A stretch of DNA of 22,201 bases, taken from assembly GCA_964638815.1 (NCBI GenBank), contig CAZXBB010000026.1, forward strand, positions 1-22,201. Direction: 5' to 3'. Both the position numbers and the translations under genes were made by a program. The notes beneath the pieces were generated by a model, which was given only the letters and a program-made list of their open reading frames with translations, was not told the DNA's origin and searched no databases. Of the stretch, positions 5,475-13,800 are shown one piece after another (position 1 is the first letter of the stretch; every line of letters starts with the position of its first letter). The stretch is from CAZXBB01 sp964638815 (GTDB taxonomy: Bacteria; Planctomycetota; Phycisphaerae; Phycisphaerales; SM1A02).

Positions 5475-8291
5475 CTAGTCGAGATCGCCCACGAGCCCCG
5501 ACTCCACCCTCACCTTCGCCGGCGCGAAACCGTGCTCGTCGAACAGCACGACCTCGTTCTCGCCGTCGGCCTTCAGCCACGACTCGGGAAGGTAGAGACG
5601 CAGTTGCGGTCCGACGGCCTTGCCCGTGCGCGTCGCCGTGAAGTAGCGACCGACGTTGTGCCCGTTGACGTACGCCTGGCCCTTGCTCATGCCCGCGAGC
5701 CTGAGCCAGAACGGGCCGTCGGCGCTGCCGCGCTCGAAACGGGAGCGCCACCAGGCCGGCGTTCCCTTCTGACGCGGCGCGGCCGAGGCGGCGATCTCCT
5801 TGAATCGCGCCGCCGCGGGCGGCTCCCACTTGGCGAACGCCCAGTCCCCGCCGTCGGTCAGCGTCTCGGCGCACTCGAAGAGGTTCGAGCCCGCGATCAT
5901 CTCCTTCGTTGCGTCGGTCTGGCCGGCGTCCGGCGCAAAGCGCAGCACGTTCCTGCCGCGCTTGAACGGATCGCACGCCGCGGGATCCAGCAGCAGCGAC
6001 ATATGCCCGGCCCCCGTCGCGCCCGCGTAGTACGCGAGCGGCTGCCCGTTCAGCACGAGCGTCCCGCGGCACGCGACACCTTCGACGTGCAGCAGGATCG
6101 GCGACTTGCGCGTGTGGGAGAACGACCACTCGACCTGCTGCACGTCGCTCGTCTGCCCCTTCGATCCGCCGGCGATGAACGCGCGGACCTCGAAGGGGTC
6201 CACGGGCGGCGCCTCGACGGTCTTCGGCCTGCCACCCGTCACGGCCTTCAGCGCGTACACGTGACCGTAGAGCCCGACCTTGCGGCCGATGTCGTTGCCG
6301 TCCGCGAAGCGACCGAAGTTGTCGACGAGCGCCGTTAACGTCGTCGTTCCCTTCGGCAGGGACATCTCGAACGGGCCGGGCTGCGCGCCGGGCCCGTCGC
6401 CCTGCACCGCCACGAGCTTGCCGTCCGCGTAGAAATGCGCCCGGTGTGCGCATCGCGGCGCGAAGAGACGGCGCTTGCGGCCCGCGCTGACCCGGAACGA
6501 CATGCGGTACCACCCGTATCCCTCCGCCGCGCCGCACTCGGGCAGCGTCCGCGGGCCGTCGAGGCTCGCGTAGCGGGGCGAGGTGCCCTCGGAGTAATCG
6601 CTCGCGCTCGCCAGCCGCCACGGGGCGAGTTTCAGCGAACGCTTGCCCGAACGTCCGCCCGCTCGCGTCGTGCCGCCCAGGTTCGCCGCGTGCAGCCCGT
6701 CCTGCGCGGTGATCGCCCACACCTTGACGCCGGCCTTCGCCGGACGCGGGTTGCCGTCGGGGTCGAAACCGTCCACGCCCACGTACACGGTCCTGTCGTC
6801 GTAGTACGTCATGTCGCGCTGGGACTGGTTGCAGATGACGAGCGTGAGGCCCTTGTGGTCCACGACCAGCGGCTTGCCGCCGGTCGGCACCGTCGCCTGG
6901 AACGGCGTGCCGTTGACCGACAGGTAGGCCTTCATACGCTGCGGGCCGTGCAGGACGACGATGGACCGGTCCACGATCGCGAGCGGGCAGAGGTTCGCGT
7001 AGTCAAGACGCCCCTGTCCGCGCAGGTCGATCTCGAGCGCGTACCAGCCGACGGGCTGGTCGCCGAGATCGACGGGGAGCCGGATGCCCGCGTCCAGGAG
7101 CAGCGTCGTCGCGCGGGCGCCGGCGGCCGCGAACACGAACACGATGCGTCCGCCCGCGCCCCGAAGCGGAACGATCGACACGGGGCCGCCGCGGGTGCGC
7201 GCGCGGGCAGCGCCGCCGCCGGCGGGGCCCTCGTCGATGAGGGTCGGATCGAGCGTCACGGGCTGATACTCGGGATCGAGATCCGCGAAGACGTGCGCGA
7301 ACTCGGCGGCGAACGTGACGAGCGGACGCAGGCGGCGGTAGGTGTCGCTCCGCGCGCCGGCCTCACCGAGCGGGGCGCCGGCGGCCGCCCCCGTCGTGAC
7401 GGCGCCGCCCGCTCCGCCCGCGCCGCCCGCTCCCCCCGCTGGGATGCGTCCGCCGAGGAAGCCGAAGTTCGTGCCGCCGTGGAAGGGGGTCACGATCGGC
7501 TGGGCTCCGGCCGCGAGCACCTCCGCCAGCCGCCGCATGACGGTCCCGGCGTCGAGCCCCGCGCGCGGGTTGCCCCACGTCTGGAGCGACGACTCCTCGA
7601 ACGCGCTGACCAGTCGCGGCGCGTCGGGCTGGATCATCCGGAGCTGGCGGAGGTTGACGAAGAGGTCGCTGTCGCCCCGCCAGGTGTCGATCGTGTCGGC
7701 GGGATCGAGCCAGAGGTTGTTCGCGTTGATGAGGGGCACGGCGATGCCGCACTCGCGCACGATGCGGGCGATCACGCGCAGGTAACGCTCCGCCTGGTCG
7801 TCGTTGGCGCACGTCCACGCGTGCTCGACCTGCACGAGCAGCAGGGGCCCGTCCCTGGTCGCCTGGTGGTCCACGACCTCCAGGAAGAGCTTCCGGAAGT
7901 ACTTCGTGACGCGCTCGAGGAACGCTTCGTTGCCCTCGCGCAGCGCGACGTTCTCGTCCTCGGCGAGCCAACTCGGCAGCCCGCCGCCGTCGAACCCGGA
8001 GCCGACGAAGGGTCCGGGCCGGAGGATGACCCGCATGCCCGCGGCCCCGCACAGCGTGACGAATCGCTTGAGATCCGCGGCGCCCTCGAAGTGGTATCGC
8101 GCCTTGCGGGGCTCGTGCACGTTCCACGGGCACGCGGTCTCGATCGTGTTGAACCCGGCCTGCTTCGCATCGGCGATGCGGGCGCTCCACTCGGCGGGCG
8201 GTATGCGCGTGTACTGAAGCGAGGCACCCAGGATCCACAGCCGCCGGCCGTCGATGTTGAAGCTCTGGCCGTTGAAGCTCACGGCGGGCAT
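5475..8291 (-). CDS. GH35-like protein lacking both catalytic glutamates
   Basis: A 938-residue protein without signal peptide. Residues about 5-280 follow the TIM barrel of glycoside hydrolase family 35 (beta-galactosidase): PWNVHEP at 55-61, RPGPF at 91-95, GGLPSWL at 103-109, GPLLLVQVEHAW at 148-159, RLVSAFEESSLQTWG at 226-240 and HGGTNFG at 271-277. The family's proton donor (second Glu of QVENEY) is A158, and the nucleophile (Glu of SEFxxGWxDxWG) is A230; both are GCG codons. Residues about 284-310 are a Gly/Ala-rich linker. The C-terminal two-thirds (about 320-938) looks like beta-sandwich jelly-roll domains, as in other GH35 proteins. The start at ATG 8291 has a GAGGAG site 5 nt upstream. 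Fold assignment is firm; activity as a beta-galactosidase is doubtful. Confidence 0.8.
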   Translation of the reverse strand: MPAVSFNGQSFNIDGRRLWILGASLQYTRIPPAEWSARIADAKQAGFNTIETACPWNVHEPRKARYHFEGAADLKRFVTLCGAAGMRVILRPGPFVGSGFDGGGLPSWLAEDENVALREGNEAFLERVTKYFRKLFLEVVDHQATRDGPLLLVQVEHAWTCANDDQAERYLRVIARIVRECGIAVPLINANNLWLDPADTIDTWRGDSDLFVNLRQLRMIQPDAPRLVSAFEESSLQTWGNPRAGLDAGTVMRRLAEVLAAGAQPIVTPFHGGTNFGFLGGRIPAGGAGGAGGAGGAVTTGAAAGAPLGEAGARSDTYRRLRPLVTFAAEFAHVFADLDPEYQPVTLDPTLIDEGPAGGGAARARTRGGPVSIVPLRGAGGRIVFVFAAAGARATTLLLDAGIRLPVDLGDQPVGWYALEIDLRGQGRLDYANLCPLAIVDRSIVVLHGPQRMKAYLSVNGTPFQATVPTGGKPLVVDHKGLTLVICNQSQRDMTYYDDRTVYVGVDGFDPDGNPRPAKAGVKVWAITAQDGLHAANLGGTTRAGGRSGKRSLKLAPWRLASASDYSEGTSPRYASLDGPRTLPECGAAEGYGWYRMSFRVSAGRKRRLFAPRCAHRAHFYADGKLVAVQGDGPGAQPGPFEMSLPKGTTTLTALVDNFGRFADGNDIGRKVGLYGHVYALKAVTGGRPKTVEAPPVDPFEVRAFIAGGSKGQTSDVQQVEWSFSHTRKSPILLHVEGVACRGTLVLNGQPLAYYAGATGAGHMSLLLDPAACDPFKRGRNVLRFAPDAGQTDATKEMIAGSNLFECAETLTDGGDWAFAKWEPPAAARFKEIAASAAPRQKGTPAWWRSRFERGSADGPFWLRLAGMSKGQAYVNGHNVGRYFTATRTGKAVGPQLRLYLPESWLKADGENEVVLFDEHGFAPAKVRVESGLVGDLD

Positions 8292-8389
8292 GGTGTCTCC
8301 TCACTGCGAAAGGGGATGCGGGGGCGCGGGCGCACAGCATACCGGCGCCACGCGAAACTCTCGATGCAACGGGAACCGGGCGGATCCGG

Positions 8390-8395
8390 TACTCT
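8390..8395 (+). promoter_or_regulatory. Possible -10 element close to the tolC-like start
   Basis: TACTCT lies 12 nt before the ATG at 8408, inside the 116-nt divergent region shared with the GH35-like gene. No Shine-Dalgarno sequence is seen between them. If used, it would give a leader of about 6 nt. No -35 hexamer is evident, so this is weak. Confidence 0.25.
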
Positions 8396-8407
8396 TCGCC
8401 ATCCGTC

Positions 8408-10153
8408 ATGGTTCGATTCCGCCGACCAGAACGATCCGCCCGGGGCAAGGGCCTTTTGCCCGCCCTCGCCGTCGCGCTCGCCGCCGGTTGCCAGGGCGGC
8501 TTCGACCGGATCGACCGCGAGGTGGACGCGCTTCTCGACGAGACGGCCCGCGCGATCAACGAGCCGACCGCGCCGTCGATCGGCGTCCGCGGCGAGTCCA
8601 CGCCGTGGATCGGGTCGGGACGCGACCGGCCCGCGTGGGCTTCGGAGAATCCTTCGACCGTCAACCCCTCCGCCGGGGAACTGGAGTTCGCTGCGCGGGC
8701 GGAGGCCGAAGCCGACGACGTCATGCAGCGTCTGGAGGCATACGGCGAGATGCCCGCGGACGCGATGCGTCTCGATCTCGAGGGGGCGCTCGCCTACTCC
8801 GTGCGCTCCAGCCGCGAGTTCCGGTTCGCGCAGGAGGAGTTCGTGCTCTCGTCGCTGCGTCTGCTCACCGAGCGTCACCGCTGGGGTCCTCGCTTCTTCG
8901 ACGAGGTTTCGGCGAGGATCAACGGCATCGGCGACGACAGTCTGTACGACACGTCGCTGAGCATCGTGAACGAGCTGCGGGTGACGCAGCGTCTGCCCTA
9001 CGGCGGCGAGATCTCGGCCCGCGCGCTCGCCGACGCGACGGAGGACCTGCACCAGCGCGTCGCGGGCGAGCCGAGCCAGACGGCGGCGATCATCCTCGAG
9101 GCGGACATCCCGCTGCTGCGCGGCGCGGGCCTGACGGCGCGCGAGGATCGCATCCAGGCCGAGCGCAGCATGATCTACGCCGCCCGCACGTTCGCGCGGT
9201 TCCGCCGCGAGTTCCTGTTCAGCATCGCACGCGACTACCTCGGCCTGATCGTGAACCAGCAGCAGATCGAGAACCGGCGCCTCGGCGTCGAGAGCTTCCA
9301 GAGTCTCCAGGAGCGCCAGGAGGCGCTGTACGTGGCGGGGCGGTCCACGCCGTTCGACGCGGCGGAAGCCAAGAACCAGACGCTCGACGCCATCGACCGG
9401 CTCAACAGCGCGCGAGAGAGCTACCGCCTGGCGCTCGACCGCTTCAAGGTTCGGATCGGCATGCCCGTCGATCAGCCTCTCGTGATCGAGTCCGACCGCC
9501 TCGATCTTCCCTCGCCGCGGGTGGACATGGAGACCGCCGTCCGGGCGGGCATGAGCTACCGCCTCGACCTCCAGACGGAGCGCGACCGGCTCGAGGACGC
9601 GGAGCGGGCCGTGGCGAACGCCCGCAACGACCTGCTCGGCGATCTTGATCTCACCGCGGCCGTGACGGTAGGGACGGACGACGAGCGCGAACGGCAGGGT
9701 TTGCGCTTCAACACCGAGGACGCTGAGTTCTCGGCCGGTCTGCGGTACAACCTGCCGCTCGACCGCGAGATCGAGCGGCTCGCCCTGCGGCAGCGTCAGA
9801 TCGACCTCGCCCGGGCGGAGCGCGGCTACGACCGTTTCCGGGACGAGATCGCGATCACCGTCCGCGGCGCGGTGCGCGGCATCGACTCGGCCCTGTTCAG
9901 CCTCCAGATCCAGGAGGCGAACGTCGCGATCGCCGAGCAACGCGAGGCGAGCATCGAGGCCGATCCCGCCCGCGCCGATATCCGGCAGAAGACCGACGCG
10001 ATCAACGCGACCTTCCAGGCGCGCGATGCCCGCGACAGTGCCCGTCGCGACCTCGAGGTGGCGGTCCTGCTGTACCTGCTGGAGACGGGGCAGCTCCGCG
10101 TGGCGGACGACGGGTGGATCGAGCCGCTGAGCGGGATGGAGGCCGGAGGCTGA
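8408..10153 (+). CDS. TolC-family outer-membrane efflux lipoprotein
   Basis: A 581-residue protein with an N-terminal export signal ending in a lipobox-like AVALAAGC (C28 would be lipidated). Two long halves of heptad-rich helix (about residues 110-330 and 390-570) separated by strand-forming segments are the TolC/OEP arrangement, in which a trimer forms a beta-barrel and periplasmic tunnel. Typical features are ALAYSVRSSREFRFAQEE in the first helix, VTQRLPYGGE and LRYNLPLDRE strand regions, and the GLIVNQQQIENRRL helix. It would act as the exit duct of a tripartite efflux or type I secretion system. The adaptor gene follows 269 nt downstream on the same strand, but no inner-membrane pump gene is nearby, so substrate and pump type are unknown. 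Confidence 0.88.
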   Translation: MVRFRRPERSARGKGLLPALAVALAAGCQGGFDRIDREVDALLDETARAINEPTAPSIGVRGESTPWIGSGRDRPAWASENPSTVNPSAGELEFAARAEAEADDVMQRLEAYGEMPADAMRLDLEGALAYSVRSSREFRFAQEEFVLSSLRLLTERHRWGPRFFDEVSARINGIGDDSLYDTSLSIVNELRVTQRLPYGGEISARALADATEDLHQRVAGEPSQTAAIILEADIPLLRGAGLTAREDRIQAERSMIYAARTFARFRREFLFSIARDYLGLIVNQQQIENRRLGVESFQSLQERQEALYVAGRSTPFDAAEAKNQTLDAIDRLNSARESYRLALDRFKVRIGMPVDQPLVIESDRLDLPSPRVDMETAVRAGMSYRLDLQTERDRLEDAERAVANARNDLLGDLDLTAAVTVGTDDERERQGLRFNTEDAEFSAGLRYNLPLDREIERLALRQRQIDLARAERGYDRFRDEIAITVRGAVRGIDSALFSLQIQEANVAIAEQREASIEADPARADIRQKTDAINATFQARDARDSARRDLEVAVLLYLLETGQLRVADDGWIEPLSGMEAGG

Positions 10154-10204
10154 GCTCGCCGCGCCGCGGGAGCGGAAGTTCGAGGGATGTCCGGCTTCCC
10201 GGTC

Positions 10205-10290
10205 GCGAATCACCAGTTCCCGAGCCACCTGCTCCGAGCCGCCTGCTCCGAGCCATCTGTTCCGGGCCACCGTTCCGCGTCACCTGTTCC
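10205..10290. repeat. Degenerate 14-nt tandem repeat between efflux genes
   Basis: Units of about 14 nt with consensus CCGAGCCACCTGCT run from 10220 to 10288: three close copies (10220-10233, 10234-10247, 10248-10261), a 13-nt copy (10262-10274) and a diverged copy (10275-10288). A still weaker unit, GCGAATCACCAGTT, precedes them. Neither strand gives a convincing protein here. A separate 10-nt direct repeat, AATGGTCCGC, occurs twice at 10360-10379, nearer the adaptor start. Confidence 0.75.
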
Positions 10291-10422
10291 GAAGCGCAGG
10301 CGCCCCCTGAATCCCGTCCCGCAACGGGGTCGAAGCCCCCCGGTAAGAGACCTAACCTTAATGGTCCGCAATGGTCCGCCCGGGATGACCCGCATCACTC
10401 GTCTGTAGAGGATCCGTCACCG

Positions 10423-12114
10423 ATGGAGCAACTGCACGCCCGCCCCCGGCCCCCCCGGGCCCCCCGGCCCCGCTGCCCCCGCCGGGGGCTCGCGATCGGC
10501 ACGATCGTCATCTCGATCGCCGTCCTCGCGCTGCTCGCCGGCGGTGTCCTCGTCTTCATCAACGATTCCCCGGGCGAGGTCGAGTCGGGTCGTCGGGAGC
10601 TCTTCAGCGCGAGGATCGGCGGATTCGACATCACCGTCCCGGCCTCGGGCGAGCTCGCCGCGCTGAAGCAGACCGAAATCGTCAACAAGCTCGAGACGCG
10701 GGCGACCATTACGGAGATCATCGAAGAAGGCACGTCGGTCAGGAAGGGCGACGTGCTGCTGCGGATCAACGACGAAGAGGTCAGGCAGCGCGTGGACGAC
10801 GCGCGGGACACGGTGAACACGGCGCGGAACGCGCTCGTCACCGCCCAGTCGAACCTCGAGATCAAGAGGCACGCGAACGCCTCCGAGATCGCGAAGGCCG
10901 ACCTCACGATCGAGCTCGCCCGCCTGGCGCTGCGGGCGTGGGAGGACGGCGAGGTCGTCTCGATGCGCCAGAGCCTGGCCCTCGAGCGAGAGACGGCCGA
11001 GAAGGACTACGAGCGTCTGGCGGCGCGGTTCGAGGCGTCCGTCGATCTCCTGGCGCGGGAGTTCATCAGCAAGGACGAGTTCCAGCAGGACGAGATCCGC
11101 ATGATCCAGGCGCGCAGCCGCCTCGACCAGGCCAGGCTCGCGATCGAGGTGTACGAGAACTTCACGTACAAACAGGATCGCGCCAAGTTCGAGTCCGATC
11201 TCAAGCAGGCGATCGACGAGCGGGAGCGCATCGGCCAGCGTCACGCGAACGACATCACGCGTCTCGAGAGCGATGTCGCGAGCAAGGAATACCAGCTCCA
11301 GAGCGCCGAGGATCGCCTCGTCAAGCACGAGGCGCAGCTCGAGCATTGCATTGTCAAGGCGCCGCAGGACGGGCTCGTCGTGTACTGGGCGAGCCTCTCC
11401 GGTCGCGGGGGGCGGGGCGGGAGCGACGAGGTGCCCCAGGTCGGCACCGAGCTGCGGCGCAACGAGACGGTCATGATCCTCCCCGACACCTCGCGGATGG
11501 TGGCGGAGGTGAAGGTGAACGAGGCGCTGAGCGGCAAGATCGCGAAAGGGCAGCGGGCGACCGTCGTCTCCGACGCCGTCCCGGACCGGACGCTCGAGGG
11601 AGAGGTGCTGAGCGTCGGCGTCCTGGCCGAATCGGGCGGCTGGCGCGATCCGAACCGTCGCGACTACACCGTGAAGATCGCCCTGAAGGACACCGTGGGA
11701 CTCGGTCTCAAGCCGTCGATGCGGTGCAAGGCGACGATTCTCGTTGACAACGTCCGGGAGGCGCTGCACATCCCGATCCAGGCCGTGTTCCGCAAGGGAC
11801 GGGCGTCGTTCGTGTACGTTCCCGACGGCCGCGGCTACAGCCAGCGCGAGGTCGCGCTCGGCCGCTCGTCGGAGCTGTACATCGAGATCAACGACGGGCT
11901 CTCCGCGGGCGATCGCGTGCTGCTGCACGAGCCGTCGTCGGAGCGGATCGAATCGCAGGTGCAGATGGCATCGGCGGTGGAAGGCGAGAACGACGAGCCG
12001 CGCGGGCCGCGTCCCGAGCGGTCCCGCGTCGCGCGACGCGACGCCGGGGACGCGACCGCCGGGAACACGCGCGCCGGGGACTCGGGCGCCGGGGGCTCGG
12101 GCACCGGGGAATGA
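10423..12114 (+). CDS. HlyD/MacA-type periplasmic adaptor (membrane fusion protein)
   Basis: A 563-residue adaptor. A Pro/Arg-rich cytoplasmic start (1-22) is followed by one membrane anchor (about 23-46). The first half of the lipoyl/barrel-sandwich domain is ATITEIIEEGTSVRKGDVLL (about 94-113), then a long coiled coil (about 116-305) and the second lipoyl half CIVKAPQDGLVVYW (about 309-322). Beta-barrel and membrane-proximal domains follow (about 345-500, including AVFRKGRASFVYV). The last 40 residues are low-complexity Asp/Gly/Ala/Arg. It should bridge an inner-membrane pump to the TolC-like protein encoded just upstream. The start at ATG 10423 was chosen because residues upstream in frame are the intergenic repeat. 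The permease and ATPase normally following a MacA-type gene are missing; the next gene is convergent. Confidence 0.88.
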   Translation: MEQLHARPRPPRAPRPRCPRRGLAIGTIVISIAVLALLAGGVLVFINDSPGEVESGRRELFSARIGGFDITVPASGELAALKQTEIVNKLETRATITEIIEEGTSVRKGDVLLRINDEEVRQRVDDARDTVNTARNALVTAQSNLEIKRHANASEIAKADLTIELARLALRAWEDGEVVSMRQSLALERETAEKDYERLAARFEASVDLLAREFISKDEFQQDEIRMIQARSRLDQARLAIEVYENFTYKQDRAKFESDLKQAIDERERIGQRHANDITRLESDVASKEYQLQSAEDRLVKHEAQLEHCIVKAPQDGLVVYWASLSGRGGRGGSDEVPQVGTELRRNETVMILPDTSRMVAEVKVNEALSGKIAKGQRATVVSDAVPDRTLEGEVLSVGVLAESGGWRDPNRRDYTVKIALKDTVGLGLKPSMRCKATILVDNVREALHIPIQAVFRKGRASFVYVPDGRGYSQREVALGRSSELYIEINDGLSAGDRVLLHEPSSERIESQVQMASAVEGENDEPRGPRPERSRVARRDAGDATAGNTRAGDSGAGGSGTGE

Positions 12115-12130
12115 CCGGACCCCGCGCGAG

Positions 12131-13009
12131 CTACTTCGCGCCGACGTTCCATTGCTCGTCAGGCTCGTAATCGAGCAGATCGTAGAGATCGTTGCGCGGC
12201 TGCATCTCGCCGAGCAGCCCGCGCACGGTGCCGCGGGTCTTCAGCTCCGCGAGCCCGCGCTCCACGTGGCCCATCGCCAGCCGCATCATGCTGAGCGGGT
12301 AGATCACGAGGCGGTAGCCGAGCTCGCCGAACCGGGCGGCGGGGAGGTCCGGGGTCCTGCCGAACTCGGTCATGTTCGCGAGCAGCGGCCCGGGCGAACC
12401 TTGGGCGAACGTCCGGAACTCGTCCTCGCTCTCGAGCCCCTCGGGAAAGATCATGTCGGCGCCGGCGGCGCGGTACGCGTTCGCCCGCTCGATGGCGTCC
12501 GCCATGCCGTTGACGCCGCGGGCGTCGGTGCGGGCGATGACGACGAGGTCGGCATGCGGCCGGTGTGCGCAGGCGGCACCGATCTTCTCGACCATGTCGC
12601 CGGTCGGCACGAGCGTCTTGCCGCCGAGATGCCCGCACCGCTTCGGGAAGACCTGGTCCTCGAGATGCAGCGCGGCGGCGCCGGCGGCGTCGTACTCGCG
12701 CACCGTGCGGACGACGCACTCGACCTCGCCGTACCCGGTGTCCGCGTCCACGACCACCGGGATCCGGGCGGCGGTCGCCACCTCGCGGATCGTCCGGCAC
12801 ATCTCGGTGAGCGTGATGAGGCCGATATCCGGGTAGCCCGCGCAGTTCGCGGTCGCCCCGCCGGAGATGTAGCAGGCCTCGAAGCCGGCGCGGCGGACGG
12901 AGCGGGCGACCAGCGCGTTGAATGCGCCGGGGCAGACGACGGTGTGCCGGGCGATGGCGTCGCGGAGCGTGCGGCCGGGGTGGGGCATCGATTTCATCAT
13001 CTCCGCCAT
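12131..13009 (-). CDS. prpB: Methylisocitrate lyase (isocitrate lyase/PEP mutase family)
   Basis: A 292-residue cytosolic enzyme that should split 2-methylisocitrate into pyruvate and succinate, the last step of the methylcitrate cycle for propionyl-CoA. It shows VVVDADTGYG (Mg-binding Asp at 88 and 90), the catalytic-loop KRCGH at 123-127 (catalytic Cys125), ARTDA, NMTEFG, and the C-terminal MQPRNDLYDLLDY that matches the PrpB branch rather than isocitrate lyase AceA. Other members of the superfamily (oxaloacetate decarboxylase, carboxyvinyl-phosphonate mutase) are less likely given KRCGH plus that tail. The frame is open to 13090, but similarity begins near residue 10 of the version starting at ATG 13009; ATGs at 13000, 12997 and 12988 are also plausible. 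prpC and prpD are not present. Confidence 0.85.
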   Translation of the reverse strand: MAEMMKSMPHPGRTLRDAIARHTVVCPGAFNALVARSVRRAGFEACYISGGATANCAGYPDIGLITLTEMCRTIREVATAARIPVVVDADTGYGEVECVVRTVREYDAAGAAALHLEDQVFPKRCGHLGGKTLVPTGDMVEKIGAACAHRPHADLVVIARTDARGVNGMADAIERANAYRAAGADMIFPEGLESEDEFRTFAQGSPGPLLANMTEFGRTPDLPAARFGELGYRLVIYPLSMMRLAMGHVERGLAELKTRGTVRGLLGEMQPRNDLYDLLDYEPDEQWNVGAK

Positions 13010-13161
13010 GGACTTCGTCGTCGAATCCTCGCTGCAGGCGTCGAGTACGGCGTCGGGTCGACCTCCTCGCCACGTCCAGGAGCATCGCACTGAGGCGGAT
13101 CCCGAGCCTGGGACCGAGTCGCGCTCAAGATCCCTCGATCCCGTCCCGATAACCCGGGTGG

Positions 13162-13734
13162 ATGAACCGACGTCAAGCCCGTTCCCGCCTCGCCCGCGGC
13201 GCGTCCCGCGCCCACCTGCTCCTCCCGCTCGCGGGAGCGGGCTTCATCATCGCGGGCACCGCCGCGCTGCTGCTCACGCCGGGGAAGACGTACCCGGTGA
13301 GCTACGTGATCCGCACGATCCGGGAGATCGCGTTGTCGGCGGGGCGCCCCGGCGCTCCGCCCGACGCGGGAATGCTGGGCCCGTGGCGCATCCGGGCGAC
13401 CGGGGTCGATCCGGTCTCCGGACGCTTCGATGACTTCCACGTTCACTGCGGACCGATGCTGATCGCCGCGAAGAGCGCGAACGTCACCGTGGATCCCTCA
13501 GCCGACACGTTCAGCATCGAGATGTGGGACGTCGTCTTCCTGCGCGTCCCCGATGACCCGGAAGCGGCCCGGGCGGGCGTGCACAGGCTCGACTACCACG
13601 TGCTCGGCCCGGCCCCCTACGGCGCGGACATCGTGGCCGACGGCACATCGGCGTACCTCGCGCCGCCCGGACGCGAAGGCGGCGCCGCGGTCTCGCCGTT
13701 GACTGTGGCGGAGGAGGCGATGCGCGGCGAATGA
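13162..13734 (+). CDS. Membrane-anchored protein of unknown function
   Basis: A 190-residue protein that I do not recognise. A basic stretch (1-15) precedes a hydrophobic segment (about 18-41, HLLLPLAGAGFIIAGTAALL), which is a signal anchor or uncleaved signal peptide. The remainder appears extracytoplasmic, with beta-strand-like regions around FDDFHVHCGPMLIAAKSANV and FSIEMWDVVFLRV. The alternation of strand-forming segments vaguely recalls LptC/OstA-type domains, but I would not assign it. It is divergent from prpB (152-nt gap) and convergent with the cobalamin/GTPase fusion, so it is probably monocistronic. Codon use matches its neighbours. Confidence 0.6.
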   Translation: MNRRQARSRLARGASRAHLLLPLAGAGFIIAGTAALLLTPGKTYPVSYVIRTIREIALSAGRPGAPPDAGMLGPWRIRATGVDPVSGRFDDFHVHCGPMLIAAKSANVTVDPSADTFSIEMWDVVFLRVPDDPEAARAGVHRLDYHVLGPAPYGADIVADGTSAYLAPPGREGGAAVSPLTVAEEAMRGE

Positions 13735-13800
13735 TCCGCCGGCGCGTTCGCGGCGTCTCCCGCTCCCGCAGGTCCGCCGGGACGCTCACCGTCCCGAGAC

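Noticed and set aside
8410..8420. GGTTCGATTCC, resembling a tRNA T-loop
   Set aside because: Flanking bases do not form the T-stem and no acceptor, D or anticodon arms fold upstream; it is the start of the tolC-like gene.
6435..8960. 841-codon plus-strand open frame
   Set aside because: Antisense to the GH35-like gene and running out of frame into the tolC-like gene; composition and lack of motifs mark it as a shadow.
10220..10288. Tandem repeats considered as a CRISPR array
   Set aside because: Units are 14 nt, contiguous and without unique spacers.
10114..10422. N-terminal extension of the adaptor frame back to 10114
   Set aside because: It would overlap the end of the tolC-like gene and run through the 14-nt repeats; the ATG at 10423 gives a normal anchor topology.
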